Of a stretch of 64,000 nt of DNA, positions 1 to 7,803 are shown piece after piece (the stretch's first letter is position 1; every line of letters starts with the position of its first letter). The notes beneath the pieces were generated by a model, which searched no databases, was not told the DNA's origin, and saw nothing but the letters and a program-made list of their open reading frames with translations. Location: assembly GCA_039555135.1 (NCBI GenBank), contig CP114179.1, forward strand, positions 62,001 through 126,000, in the 5' to 3' direction. A program made the translations under genes and the position numbers. The stretch comes from Phycisphaeraceae bacterium D3-23. Its GTDB lineage: Bacteria > Planctomycetota > Phycisphaerae > Phycisphaerales > Phycisphaeraceae.

Positions 1-104
1 GCGGTCGAGTAGACGGCGACCGCCTCGACGCCCAGCTCGTGGGCGGCGCGGATGATGCGGACGGCGATCTCGCCACGGTTTGCGATCAGGATGCGGTCGA
101 ACAT
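1..104 (-). CDS. accC: Biotin carboxylase subunit of acetyl-CoA carboxylase, N-terminal fragment
   Basis: Only the first 34 codons lie in the window; the gene runs off the left edge. The start reads [20 protein letters not shown], the strongly conserved N-terminus of the biotin carboxylase fold. AccC carboxylates the biotin on AccB using ATP and bicarbonate, the first step of malonyl-CoA synthesis in the cytoplasm. It lies directly downstream of accB on the same strand, the usual accB-accC order. The 200-nt gap between them is filled by an inverted repeat. Pyruvate carboxylase has a similar N-terminus, but the accB neighbour makes AccC far more likely. Confidence 0.93.
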   Translation of the reverse strand, partial: MFDRILIANRGEIAVRIIRAAHELGVEAVAVYST

Positions 105-114
105 GGTGGAGTGG

Positions 115-306
115 CTAGGGGTTAGGGCCTAGGGCCTGGGTGGCTTGGTTCAAGCCGTGGATGTCATGGAAGAGGCGGAGTAAAGATAAGGTGACCGGGG
201 ATTTTTTCCCGGGCGGAACGTCTGGATTGCGCGTCACGTGTTTCGTCGTGCCGGCGTCAAGCGTTGGCGTTCCAACCCAGGCCCTAGGCCCTAGCGCCTA
301 ACCCCT
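115..306. repeat. Inverted repeat of 7-nt word arrays in the accB-accC gap
   Basis: Left arm 115-141 and right arm 275-306 are reverse complements of each other. Read in the left-arm direction, both hold AGGGGTTAGG followed by 7-nt units of the GCCTAGG/GCCTGGG type. The left arm has two such units and the right arm three, so they differ by one whole unit. The right arm reaches the accB stop codon at 305-307. No protein is encoded here. The unit-sized difference suggests slippage or unit expansion. A transcript crossing the gap could fold into a long stem between accB and accC. Confidence 0.75.
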
Positions 307-775
307 ACGCAATCTCAAACAGCGGCTGGTCGAACTCGACGGCGTCGCCGTTGCTGAACAACACCTTGGTGATCGTGCCGGGCTGCTCGGCCTTGATCTC
401 GTTGAAGACCTTCATGGCTTCGACGATGCAGACGACGGTGTCGGCCGAGACCTTGTCGCCGACCTTGACGAAGTCGTCGGCGTCGGGGCTGGGCGCGGTG
501 TAGGCCGAGCCGACGATCGGGCTCTTGATGGTCTTGCCCGACGAAGGCGCAGGCGCGTCCCCCCCACCGCTTGCGGGTGCCGCGGCGGGTGCGGAAGTTG
601 CCGGTGCCGCAGCGGGCGCCGGTGCGGCGGCAGGGCCCTGGACATATTGCACGGGCCCGCCCTCGCCGCCACGCTTGAGCGTGACCTGTTCTTTTTCGTC
701 GGCCAGGTCGATGAGGTTCAGGTCGTTGTCGACCATGAGCCCGATGAGTTTCTCGAGTTTTTTTAGATCAATCAT
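305..775 (-). CDS. accB: Biotin carboxyl carrier protein of acetyl-CoA carboxylase
   Basis: A 156-residue BCCP carrying the biotin that shuttles CO2 from AccC to the carboxyltransferase. It has an N-terminal helical segment, an Ala/Pro-rich flexible linker at about residues 45-80, and a C-terminal biotinyl domain. The biotin attachment motif is EAMKVFNEI, with the modified lysine at residue 122, 34 residues from the C-terminus as is typical of AccB. It precedes accC on the same strand, and the Xaa-Pro peptidase gene lies just upstream, so the three probably form one operon. The start ATG sits behind a purine-rich stretch. Confidence 0.96.
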   Translation of the reverse strand: MIDLKKLEKLIGLMVDNDLNLIDLADEKEQVTLKRGGEGGPVQYVQGPAAAPAPAAAPATSAPAAAPASGGGDAPAPSSGKTIKSPIVGSAYTAPSPDADDFVKVGDKVSADTVVCIVEAMKVFNEIKAEQPGTITKVLFSNGDAVEFDQPLFEIA

Positions 776-817
776 GGGGGTTCGCTCTTCGCAGGCAAGG
801 GGCGGACAATCGTTGCG

Positions 818-1954
818 TCAAATGATCGACCATTCCAGCGAGGTCGGCAAGTCGCAGAGGTTGCGGTGGCCCTTGTCGGTCACGAGGATGTCGTCTTCGA
901 GCCGGACCCCGCCCTTGGGGCCGAGGTAGATGCCCGGCTCGATGGTGATGACTTGGCCGGGCTCGAGGACGGTGTCGCTCTGCCCGATGCCGGGGGCTTC
1001 GTGGATGTTGAGCCCGATGCCGTGGCCCAGGCCGTGGTCGAGGGTGTAGCCGGCTTTCTTCAGGATGCCGCGTGAGCAGTCGTCGAGCTCGCGCAGCGCG
1101 ACGCCCGGCGCAACCATGTCGATCGCGGCGAGCATCGCCTCTTCAACAACCTTGTAGATCTCGGCGATGTGTTTCTTGGGCTTGCCGAGGTTGATGACGC
1201 GTGTCATGTCCGAGCGGTAGCCCGCGACACAGGCGCCCCAGTCGATGAGGATCGACGAGTTCTTCTTGACCTTCCGGCTGCCGGGGATCGCGTGGCTGTG
1301 GCTGGCGTGGTCGTCAAACGCGACGATCGTGTCGAAGCCCGGCCCGTCCGCGCCCAGCGCCCGCATCCGGTACTCGAGGTACGCGCAGACCTCGTTCTCC
1401 GTCATGCCGACCTCCAGGAACTCGCGCGTCTCGAGGAAGGCCTGCTGCTGGATCTTCACGGCCTTGCGCAGCAGCCGCACCTCGCGGTCGTCTTTGACCG
1501 AGCGCTGCTGCAGGAGGCCGTCGTCGTAGTCCTTGATGCGTTTCGCGCCCAGGGCTTTGGCGATCTGCTTGCGGGTCGGGACGAGCATGTACTGCGCCTG
1601 GAGCCCGACGCGCTGGACGGAGCGCGGCAGCATGCGTGCGGCCGCGTCGGCGAGGGACTCGCGCTTCTTGTTTTTCGTGCCGCGCATGACGACGCGGACG
1701 TGCGGGGCCTCCTCGGGGATGTGGGCCTTGAAGCGGAGGTCGGAGAGAACGACGACCTTGCCGCCGCCGGCGGAGACGTAGCACCAGGAGTCGTCGCCGA
1801 TGAACCCGGTGAGGTAGCGGATGTCGCGGGCGTTGGTGACGAGCATGCCGTCGAGCCCGTCGGCGCGGAGGCGCTGTCGCAGCAGCTTGACCCGTTGGGC
1901 CAGGTGCTCGGGAGTTTTCGGGGCGGCGGATTTACGCTTGGTCTTTGGGCTCAT
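818..1954 (-). CDS. Xaa-Pro peptidase, M24 family
   Basis: A 378-residue creatinase/prolidase-fold metallopeptidase, expected to release N-terminal residues before proline or to cleave Xaa-Pro dipeptides in the cytoplasm. The N-terminal half is the creatinase-type domain. The C-terminal half has the dinuclear metal ligands: aspartates in ILIDWGACVAGYRSDMTRV, histidine in GHGIGLNIHE, and glutamates in ITIEPGIYLG and GVRLEDDILV. I chose the ATG at 1954 (MSPKTKRKS). A longer in-frame extension would run into the divergent DUF1844 gene and has no domain content. A pepQ/pepP homologue next to accB-accC is common in bacteria, often with efp between them; efp is absent here. A TACACT hexamer lies 9 nt before the ATG. 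Confidence 0.9.
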   Translation of the reverse strand: MSPKTKRKSAAPKTPEHLAQRVKLLRQRLRADGLDGMLVTNARDIRYLTGFIGDDSWCYVSAGGGKVVVLSDLRFKAHIPEEAPHVRVVMRGTKNKKRESLADAAARMLPRSVQRVGLQAQYMLVPTRKQIAKALGAKRIKDYDDGLLQQRSVKDDREVRLLRKAVKIQQQAFLETREFLEVGMTENEVCAYLEYRMRALGADGPGFDTIVAFDDHASHSHAIPGSRKVKKNSSILIDWGACVAGYRSDMTRVINLGKPKKHIAEIYKVVEEAMLAAIDMVAPGVALRELDDCSRGILKKAGYTLDHGLGHGIGLNIHEAPGIGQSDTVLEPGQVITIEPGIYLGPKGGVRLEDDILVTDKGHRNLCDLPTSLEWSII

Positions 1955-2052
1955 AGGCCGATGAGTGTAACGGCCCGTGCGACGCGCCGCCCGCCGATGC
2001 GCGGGCTGGATCGCCCCCGCCCGCGCGGGTCGCAGCGGCCCGCCAAGCGGTC

Positions 2053-2058
2053 TATACT
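2053..2058 (+). promoter_or_regulatory. Candidate -10 box (TATACT) for the DUF1844 gene
   Basis: TATACT lies 46 nt before the ATG of the DUF1844 gene, in the divergent gap with the peptidase gene. The same hexamer appears before tRNA-Ala, tRNA-Arg and yidC in this window. No convincing -35 is visible at 17 nt. Confidence 0.35.
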
Positions 2059-2104
2059 CCATACAACCCGCGACCGACTTTTCCAGCAAAGCACCGGCCT
2101 TACC

Positions 2105-2569
2105 ATGAGCGACAACGACCCCGGCACTCCTCCCCAGCTCCAGGTCGATTCGGACTGGAAGGCACAGGCCCAGGCCGAGAAGGCCAAACTCGCCGCCAAA
2201 GAGCAGCAGCGCAAGGCCCCCGCCCAGCCCGCGCCCGGCGCGAGCGCCCCGCGCGGCGCGGCGGCCCCCGAGGGCGAACGCTTCCCCCCCGCCGACTTCG
2301 CCGGGCTCATGAACATCTTCGTCTCCCAGACCGTCATGGCCCTGGGCGGTATGGCCCACCCGCAGACCGGCCAGCCCCACGTCGACCTCGACCTCGCGGG
2401 CCACTTCCTGGGCCTGCTCGGCGTCCTCGAAGACAAAACCAAAAACAACCTCAGCGACGACGACGCCAAACAGCTCGCAACAACCCTCTACGAGCTGCGC
2501 TCGTCCTACATCCAGATCTCCAACGCCTCACGCTCCCCCGCCACCGGCGGGCAGGGCCCGGGCATGTGA
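2105..2569 (+). CDS. DUF1844 domain protein
   Basis: A 154-residue protein of unknown function. Residues 1-60 are hydrophilic, Ala/Pro/Gln-rich and probably disordered. From about residue 60 comes the compact DUF1844 region (FPPADFAGLMNIFVSQTVMA, then a helix-rich segment ending near SSYIQI). This small domain is widespread in Planctomycetes and some Acidobacteria and delta-Proteobacteria, with no assigned activity. It starts 48 nt before sdhC on the same strand and may be co-transcribed with the sdh operon; that is inference. The ATG at 2105 is the only start that avoids overlapping the divergent gene. Confidence 0.85.
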   Translation: MSDNDPGTPPQLQVDSDWKAQAQAEKAKLAAKEQQRKAPAQPAPGASAPRGAAAPEGERFPPADFAGLMNIFVSQTVMALGGMAHPQTGQPHVDLDLAGHFLGLLGVLEDKTKNNLSDDDAKQLATTLYELRSSYIQISNASRSPATGGQGPGM

Positions 2570-2617
2570 CCCCCACGCGGACTGCTTGAAACCGCTATCA
2601 GGCCGAAGGAACGCATC

Positions 2618-3517
2618 TTGTCTGAACCAACGAACGCCGCCTCTTCCGCCGGGGGTGGGATGCAGGCGAAACACCACTTCCTGCTCCGCCGCCTGCACTC
2701 GCTCTCGGGCATCCTGCCTGTCGGGCTCTTCGTGTGCATGCACCTGTTCACCAACGCCCAGATGATCTGGGGCCAGGACGCCGGGCCCGCCGCCGAATCG
2801 ACCTTCCAGCACGAAGTCGATTTCATCCACTCCATGCCCGCGCTGCTCTTTATCGAGATCACCCTCTGGGTCTCGATCGGCTTCCACGCCGCGCTCGGCT
2901 TCTGGTACACCTTCACCGGCAAGTCGAACGTCAAGTCCTACAAGTACGGCGGCAACTGGCGCTACCTCTTCCAACGCATCACCGGCATCGTCGCCCTGCT
3001 CTTCATCCTCCTGCACATCGCAACCCTCCGCTGGCGACTCGACCTCTTCGGCTGGTTCACCCCGTTCTACGGCCACGGCGGCGTCATCGAAGACAAGGCC
3101 TTTGGCCACAACGTCCCCATGGCGATGCCCTACACCGCCTACGCCCTGCAGGTCAGCTGGCTGGTCCTCGCGTTCTACATCGTCGGCGTCGCCAGCGTCG
3201 TCTACCACTGGTCCAACGGGCTTTGGACCGCCGCGATCTCGTGGGGCATCACGACCTCCGAGCCCGCGATGAAACGCTGGGGCTACGCCTGTGCCGGGCT
3301 CTTCGTCGGGCTCACCGTCTTCTGGGGCGCGGCAATCGTCGGGGCGATGAACTACGACCTGATGACCGACACCACCGAAGATCAACGCGCGGTGCTGGCA
3401 CACATGATCCACGACACCGAGAAGGCGCAGGAGCTCTGGGACACGATGCCCGCCGAGCAGCGCGAGATTTATGAAGCCGAGATCCAGATCGAAATGCAGC
3501 GGCACGACGACGAATGA
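2618..3517 (+). CDS. sdhC: Succinate dehydrogenase cytochrome b subunit
   Basis: A 299-residue membrane anchor of succinate:quinone oxidoreductase, of the single-polypeptide cytochrome b558 type (Bacillus-like). It binds heme and quinone and docks SdhAB at the inner membrane. Five hydrophobic helices can be traced, with histidines in or next to them (RLHSLSG, MHLFTNA, GFHAALG, LLHIATL, YHWSNG) that are likely heme ligands. The start is taken as TTG at 2618 because GAAGGA lies just upstream; ATG at 2660 (MQAKHHFLL) is a reasonable alternative. The C-terminal 35 residues are a hydrophilic tail longer than usual. It is first in sdhCAB, 60 nt before sdhA. Confidence 0.9.
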   Translation: MSEPTNAASSAGGGMQAKHHFLLRRLHSLSGILPVGLFVCMHLFTNAQMIWGQDAGPAAESTFQHEVDFIHSMPALLFIEITLWVSIGFHAALGFWYTFTGKSNVKSYKYGGNWRYLFQRITGIVALLFILLHIATLRWRLDLFGWFTPFYGHGGVIEDKAFGHNVPMAMPYTAYALQVSWLVLAFYIVGVASVVYHWSNGLWTAAISWGITTSEPAMKRWGYACAGLFVGLTVFWGAAIVGAMNYDLMTDTTEDQRAVLAHMIHDTEKAQELWDTMPAEQREIYEAEIQIEMQRHDDE

Positions 3518-3577
3518 CCCCCCGGACTTTGCGGCAACACAACCCGAACGAACCGAAACGAAACGGCTGACAGCGAT

Positions 3578-5629
3578 ATGGCATCTGAACCCAGAGTGAT
3601 TGTGGTCGGCGGCGGGCTCGCGGGGCTCGCGGCGTCGGTCCGCGTGGCCGAGGCCGGCGTCGCGGTGGACCTGTTCTCGATGGTCCCCGTAAAACGCAGC
3701 CACAGCGTCTGCGCCCAGGGCGGCATCAACGCCTGCACCGAGCCCGTCCGACAGGAGGGCTTCTCCGAGTACGACCACTTCGACGAGACGCTCTACGGCG
3801 GGGACTTCCTCAACCACCAGCCGCCCGTCTACGAGATGACGCACTGGGCCCCGCGCATCATCGACCTGCTCGACCGCATGGGCGTGCCCTTCGACCGAAC
3901 GTCCGAGGGCTTCCTCGACCGGCGGTACTTCGGCGGGTCCGTCTTCCGACGCACGCATTTCACCGGCGCGTCAACGGGCCAGCAACTCCTCTACGGGCTC
4001 GACGAACAGACACGCCGCTACGAGACGCAGGGCAAAGTCACCAAGCACGAGTTCTGGGAGTTCCTCTGGCCCGTCGTTGACCCGGACGGCGTCTGCCGGG
4101 GCATCGTCGCGCAGGACATGCGGACGATGGAGGTTAAGTCTTTCCGCGCCGATGCCGTGGTGATGGCGACCGGCGGGTGCGGGCTGATTTTTGGCAAGTC
4201 CACCATGTCCGTCATCTGCACGGGCGGCGCGGCCAGCCGCTGCTACCAGGCCGGCGCCTGGCTGGGCAACCCCGAGATGATCCAGGTCCACCCCACCGCC
4301 ATCCCCGGCGAGGACAAGTGCCGGCTCATGTCCGAGTCCGCGCGCGGCGAGGGCGGACGCGTCTGGCTCCCCGGTATCCAGGACGAGAACGGCGACTGGA
4401 AGCCCCACCCCGACGCCGGCCGACACCCCAACGAGATCCCCGAGGACGAGCGCTACTACGTCCTCGAAGAGATGTACTCGACTTACGGCCCCACCAAACG
4501 CCACGGCAACCTCGTCTCCCGCGACGTCGCCACCCGCGGCATCTTCTTCGCCGTGCAGCAGGGCTTCGGCATCGGCGGCGGGAAGATGGCCTACCTCGAC
4601 ATCACCCACCTCCCGGCCGACACCAAGGAAAAACTCGCCGCGATCCTCGAGATCTATGAAAAGTTCACCGGCGACGACCCGCGCCACGTCCCGATGAAGA
4701 TCTTCCCGGCCGTGCACTACTCCATGGGCGGGCTCTACGCGATCTACGAGACCGAGCAGGAGCCCAAGCCCAAGTTCCTCACCGACCTGCTGCCCGACGA
4801 CGCGGGCCAGCAGAAGGACCCGAGCAAGCCCGCGCACCCCGGCATGGTGCAGGGCTCGCACTACAACATGATGACCAACGTCAAGGGGCTCTACGCCCTG
4901 GGCGAGGTCAACTTCTCCTACCACGGCGCGACCCGGCTGGGCGCAAACGCGCTCTTGTCGTGCATCTTTGACGGCCTGTTCTGCGGGCTGGGCATCGCGA
5001 ACTACGCGCGCGAGATGGCCAAGCACGACGCGGCGGCGGATGTCGACGCGGCCGTGTTCGACGCGGTGGTCAAGCAGGAGACCGACAAGTCCGACCGGTT
5101 CATCGCGACGGTCGACGCGGCCGACGAGGGCGTCAACCCTTACGAGCTGCACCGCAAGCTCGGCGAGATCATGACCGAAGAGCTCACCGTCGTCCGTACG
5201 CAGGAGGGTATGAAGCGCGCCCTCGACATCGTGCGCGGCTACATCGCCGACTACCAGAACATCAAGCTCGGCGACCAGGGCCACTGGACCAACCAGAACC
5301 TGAGCTTCACCCGTGCGCTGGGCGACATGCTCATCTACGCCGAGGCGATGCTGCTCGCAGGGATCGACCGCAAGGAGTCGCGCGGCTGCCACTACTGCTC
5401 GGACCAGGACGGCCGCAACGACGAGAAGTACATGAAGACCGCCGTGTGCCAGTACGACCCCGCCACCGGGCAGCACGCGGTCAAGTGGGAGGATGTCCCC
5501 ATCCCGCTGATCGAGCCCCGCATCCGCGACTACGGCGGGAAGAAGAAAGAAACCAAAGTCACCGTCAAACCCGAGTTGGCGACTGCCGCCGACCCGGGCG
5601 AAGACCGCAACAACCCCGACCCCGTGTAG
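3578..5629 (+). CDS. sdhA: Succinate dehydrogenase flavoprotein subunit
   Basis: A 683-residue catalytic subunit that oxidises succinate to fumarate and passes electrons through FAD to SdhB. The N-terminal Rossmann motif is VIVVGGGLAGLAASVRVAEAG. The FAD-linking histidine is in KRSHSVCAQGGIN (His42). Substrate-binding and capping-domain signatures include QVHPTAIPG, YSMGGLY and GATRLGANAL. Length fits the Bacillus/epsilon-proteobacterial type, which also pairs with a single cytochrome b subunit. The C-terminal tail (from about residue 650) is Lys/Asp/Pro-rich. It sits between sdhC and sdhB with gaps of 60 and 74 nt, indicating one operon. Confidence 0.97.
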   Translation: MASEPRVIVVGGGLAGLAASVRVAEAGVAVDLFSMVPVKRSHSVCAQGGINACTEPVRQEGFSEYDHFDETLYGGDFLNHQPPVYEMTHWAPRIIDLLDRMGVPFDRTSEGFLDRRYFGGSVFRRTHFTGASTGQQLLYGLDEQTRRYETQGKVTKHEFWEFLWPVVDPDGVCRGIVAQDMRTMEVKSFRADAVVMATGGCGLIFGKSTMSVICTGGAASRCYQAGAWLGNPEMIQVHPTAIPGEDKCRLMSESARGEGGRVWLPGIQDENGDWKPHPDAGRHPNEIPEDERYYVLEEMYSTYGPTKRHGNLVSRDVATRGIFFAVQQGFGIGGGKMAYLDITHLPADTKEKLAAILEIYEKFTGDDPRHVPMKIFPAVHYSMGGLYAIYETEQEPKPKFLTDLLPDDAGQQKDPSKPAHPGMVQGSHYNMMTNVKGLYALGEVNFSYHGATRLGANALLSCIFDGLFCGLGIANYAREMAKHDAAADVDAAVFDAVVKQETDKSDRFIATVDAADEGVNPYELHRKLGEIMTEELTVVRTQEGMKRALDIVRGYIADYQNIKLGDQGHWTNQNLSFTRALGDMLIYAEAMLLAGIDRKESRGCHYCSDQDGRNDEKYMKTAVCQYDPATGQHAVKWEDVPIPLIEPRIRDYGGKKKETKVTVKPELATAADPGEDRNNPDPV

Positions 5630-5703
5630 TCCATACCGCGCGACAGGACAAGGAACTCAAGCCCCTTGGCCCGTTCCCCAACAACCTCAACCGATCGAAC
5701 CCC

Positions 5704-6486
5704 ATGATCGCCTCCAACAAACCTGAAAAATTCACCGTCCGCATCAAGCGCCAGGACGGCAAGGACCAGCCGTCCTACTGGCAGTCGTTCGAGGTGCCCT
5801 ACACCGCGAACCAGAACATCATCACCGTGCTCCAGCAGGTCGCCGCGAACCCCGTCACGACCGACGGCAAGCGCGTCACACCCGTCGCGTGGGACTGCGG
5901 CTGCCTCGAAGAGGTCTGCGGCGCATGCACCATGGTCATCAACGGCAAGGTCCGCCAGTCGTGCTCCTGCCTCGTCGATGAACTCTTCACCGGCGCAACG
6001 AACCAGACCATCAGCATCGAGCCGATGAGCAAGTTCCCCGTCGTGCGCGACCTCTTCGTCGACCGCCAGCGGATGTTCGACAACCTCAAGAAGATCCAGG
6101 GCTGGGTCCCGATCGACTCCACCGCCGACCTGGGCCCGGGCCCGCGCGAGACCCAGGACGAGCAGCACGACCGCTACGCCATCAGCCGATGCATGACGTG
6201 CGGCTGCTGCCTCGAGGCCTGCCCGCAGTTCACCAAGGACAACGACTTTGTCGGCGCCCAGGTCATCGCCCAGGCCCTCTACTTCAACGAGCACCCCACC
6301 GGCGCGCAGCTCAAGGGCGAACGCCTCGACGTCCTGATGGGCCCCGGCGGCGTCACCGACTGCGGCAACGCACAAAACTGCGTCAAGGTCTGCCCCAAAG
6401 ACATCCCCCTGACCGAAGCCATCGCCAAGGTCGGCCGACAGGCAACCGTCCACGTCGTCAAGCAATTCTTTACGGGCAAGAAGTAA
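5704..6486 (+). CDS. sdhB: Succinate dehydrogenase iron-sulfur subunit
   Basis: A 260-residue electron-transfer subunit carrying three Fe-S clusters. [2Fe-2S]: C67-x4-C72-x2-C75-x11-C87 in a plant-ferredoxin-like fold. [4Fe-4S]: CMTCGCCLEACPQF. [3Fe-4S]: CGNAQNCVKVCPKDIPL, whose cysteines share the second ferredoxin-like module. The ATG at 5704 (MIASNKPEKF) is chosen because the frame upstream overlaps the end of sdhA. It is the last gene of sdhCAB. A 7-bp hairpin at 6513-6529 follows the stop. Confidence 0.97.
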   Translation: MIASNKPEKFTVRIKRQDGKDQPSYWQSFEVPYTANQNIITVLQQVAANPVTTDGKRVTPVAWDCGCLEEVCGACTMVINGKVRQSCSCLVDELFTGATNQTISIEPMSKFPVVRDLFVDRQRMFDNLKKIQGWVPIDSTADLGPGPRETQDEQHDRYAISRCMTCGCCLEACPQFTKDNDFVGAQVIAQALYFNEHPTGAQLKGERLDVLMGPGGVTDCGNAQNCVKVCPKDIPLTEAIAKVGRQATVHVVKQFFTGKK

Positions 6487-6512
6487 GCCGTACCCTGTCG
6501 CGCACAGCGCGT

Positions 6513-6529
6513 CGCGGCCACAGGCCGCG
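6513..6529. other. Compact hairpin after sdhB
   Basis: CGCGGCC-ACA-GGCCGCG, a 7-bp stem with a 3-nt loop, 26 nt after the sdhB stop. There is no T-run, so it is not a canonical terminator. It resembles the hairpins in the ribosomal-operon gaps. It could stabilise the sdh mRNA 3' end. Confidence 0.5.
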
Positions 6530-6558
6530 CGATGATTCCGGCACCCCGTATGCGCGGC

Positions 6559-6564
6559 TACAAT
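6559..6564 (+). promoter_or_regulatory. Candidate -10 box (TACAAT) 6 nt before an ATG
   Basis: TACAAT is followed by CAGGCG and then the ATG at 6571. With normal -10 to start spacing, transcription would begin at or beside the A of the ATG, giving a leaderless message. No Shine-Dalgarno sequence is visible. Confidence 0.45.
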
Positions 6565-6570
6565 CAGGCG

Positions 6571-6816
6571 ATGCACTCCGATACCTCCCCCGAGTTCGAC
6601 CGCCTCCAGATCGAACGGCTGCGCCAAGCCACCCCGGCCCAGCGGCTTGCGACGGCGCTCAGCATGAGCGACACCGTGATGTGGCTTTCGCGTCAGGCGA
6701 TTGCCCGTTTGCACCCGCAATGGAACGACCGACAGATACGACGCGAGTTCGCGCGGATCCACTACGGCCAAGCCGTCTCTAAACTTCTCGCAGTAGAAGA
6801 AGACACGCCGGCATGA
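6571..6816 (+). CDS. Small conserved protein, partner of the downstream nucleotidyltransferase
   Basis: An 81-residue hydrophilic protein with no named domain that I recognise. It is predicted helical: an N-terminal segment SPEFDRLQIERLRQATPAQR, then MSDTVMWLSRQAIARLHPQW and REFARIHYGQAVSKLLAV. Small ORFs with this layout often precede a nucleotidyltransferase-like gene in Planctomycetes and Cyanobacteria. Its stop overlaps the next start by ATGA, so the two are translationally coupled. The ATG at 6571 is preferred over an upstream in-frame start at 6532 because a TACAAT box sits between them. Antitoxin or accessory subunit is a guess from gene order. Confidence 0.6.
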   Translation: MHSDTSPEFDRLQIERLRQATPAQRLATALSMSDTVMWLSRQAIARLHPQWNDRQIRREFARIHYGQAVSKLLAVEEDTPA

Positions 6817-7415
6817 AACACACACCGAGCGAAGCCGCCGCGGCTGCTCGTCCGCTATTGACGGCGATGGCCCGCTTGGATATCCCCTGCTACATCGGGG
6901 GCTCACTTGCCAGCTCTGCACACGGCGCATCGCGATCCACGATCGACGCGGACCTGGTGGCCGACGTCCGCTCTGACCAGGCCGAGGCGCTGTTCCACGC
7001 GATCGAGCCCGAGTATTTCGCCGATGTGGAATCGATCCGTCGGGCGGCCCTGCAGCGCGACAGCTTCAATCTGCTGCACCGCAAATTGATGATCAAGATC
7101 GATGTGTTTGTACTCAAACACTACAAATACGAACGGCAGGTGATCGACCGGATTATCCGGCTACCCCTGGACCCCGCGCGACCCGACGACCTCCTGCCCT
7201 TCTGTTCGGTCGAAGACATCATCCTCAACAAGCTGATGTGGTACGACACGGGCGGACGGGTCTCCGAACGGCAGTGGTCGGACCTTGTCACCGTGATGCG
7301 GGTGCAGCGCGGCGCGATGGACCATGCGTATCTTGAGCAGTGGGCGGACTACCTCGATGTGGCCGAGCTGCTGCGTCAGGCGTTGGACAGAGCACGGGAA
7401 CAGGACGGCCTGTAG
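6813..7415 (+). CDS. Nucleotidyltransferase-like protein
   Basis: A 200-residue protein with a minimal nucleotidyltransferase signature: GGS at residues 29-31, followed by TIDADLV with Asp45 and Asp47, and a third possible metal-binding acid in MIKIDVFVL. This matches the AbiEii/DUF-type group of the polymerase-beta superfamily, whose members transfer NMPs to proteins or RNA. The C-terminal half is helical, with WYDTGGRVSERQWSDLVTVM reminiscent of the helical tail of these proteins. It overlaps the upstream small gene by ATGA. The pair has toxin-antitoxin-like architecture, but no toxicity can be read from sequence. It may instead be a housekeeping tRNA-type NTase remnant. Confidence 0.65.
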   Translation: MKHTPSEAAAAARPLLTAMARLDIPCYIGGSLASSAHGASRSTIDADLVADVRSDQAEALFHAIEPEYFADVESIRRAALQRDSFNLLHRKLMIKIDVFVLKHYKYERQVIDRIIRLPLDPARPDDLLPFCSVEDIILNKLMWYDTGGRVSERQWSDLVTVMRVQRGAMDHAYLEQWADYLDVAELLRQALDRAREQDGL

Positions 7416-7455
7416 CGACAAGGCCCGGCAATCGTGGGGCACGTGAGAGACCGAT

Positions 7456-7737
7456 TCACGAGAGCTCCGCCTCGCCCGCGATGGCCTCGGCACGCTCGCG
7501 GGGGGTGCCGACGGTGTTGACGCGGATGCCGAACTTCTCGCCGACCTTGACCGGCGAGCCGGTGCCGACGGGCTTGTTGTTGATCAGCACGTCAAGCTCT
7601 TCGTCCGCGTGCTTGCCCATCTCCAGGATCGTGCCCGGCCCAAGCGCGAGGACCTCGTCCACCGTCGCGCTACGCGAGGCGATCGAGACGATCAGTGGGA
7701 CCTTGAGCTGCAGGATAGTGTCAGTCGTGGTGGCCAT
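7456..7737 (-). CDS. FliN/SpoA-domain protein
   Basis: A 93-residue single SpoA (surface presentation of antigens) domain, the C-terminal fold of the flagellar switch protein FliN and of type III secretion C-ring proteins. Key features are LQLKVPLIVSIASRSATVDEVLALGPGTILEM, the PVGTGSPVKVGEKFGIRV strand pair, and a short tail. It lacks an N-terminal FliN extension. It lies outside any flagellar operon, downstream of a lipoprotein gene. It may be the organism's FliN, or an orphan SpoA protein; the window cannot decide. Confidence 0.8.
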   Translation of the reverse strand: MATTTDTILQLKVPLIVSIASRSATVDEVLALGPGTILEMGKHADEELDVLINNKPVGTGSPVKVGEKFGIRVNTVGTPRERAEAIAGEAELS

Positions 7738-7803
7738 GTTTAGCTCTATCGGCTTGGTCTGGCCCGCCGCTGGAATCGCCTCGCAAACGGCGTCGCTCAG
7801 TAA

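Noticed and set aside
115-306. CRISPR array
   Set aside because: Units are 7-9 nt, there are no 30-nt unique spacers and no cas genes.
1955-2404. N-terminal extension of the Xaa-Pro peptidase frame
   Set aside because: The extension overlaps the divergent DUF1844 gene, has no domain content, and the family start fits ATG 1954.
2528-3958. 476-codon open frame opposite sdhC/sdhA
   Set aside because: Antisense shadow typical of GC-rich coding DNA: Val/Asp/Gly-rich translation with no motif, over well-identified sdh genes.
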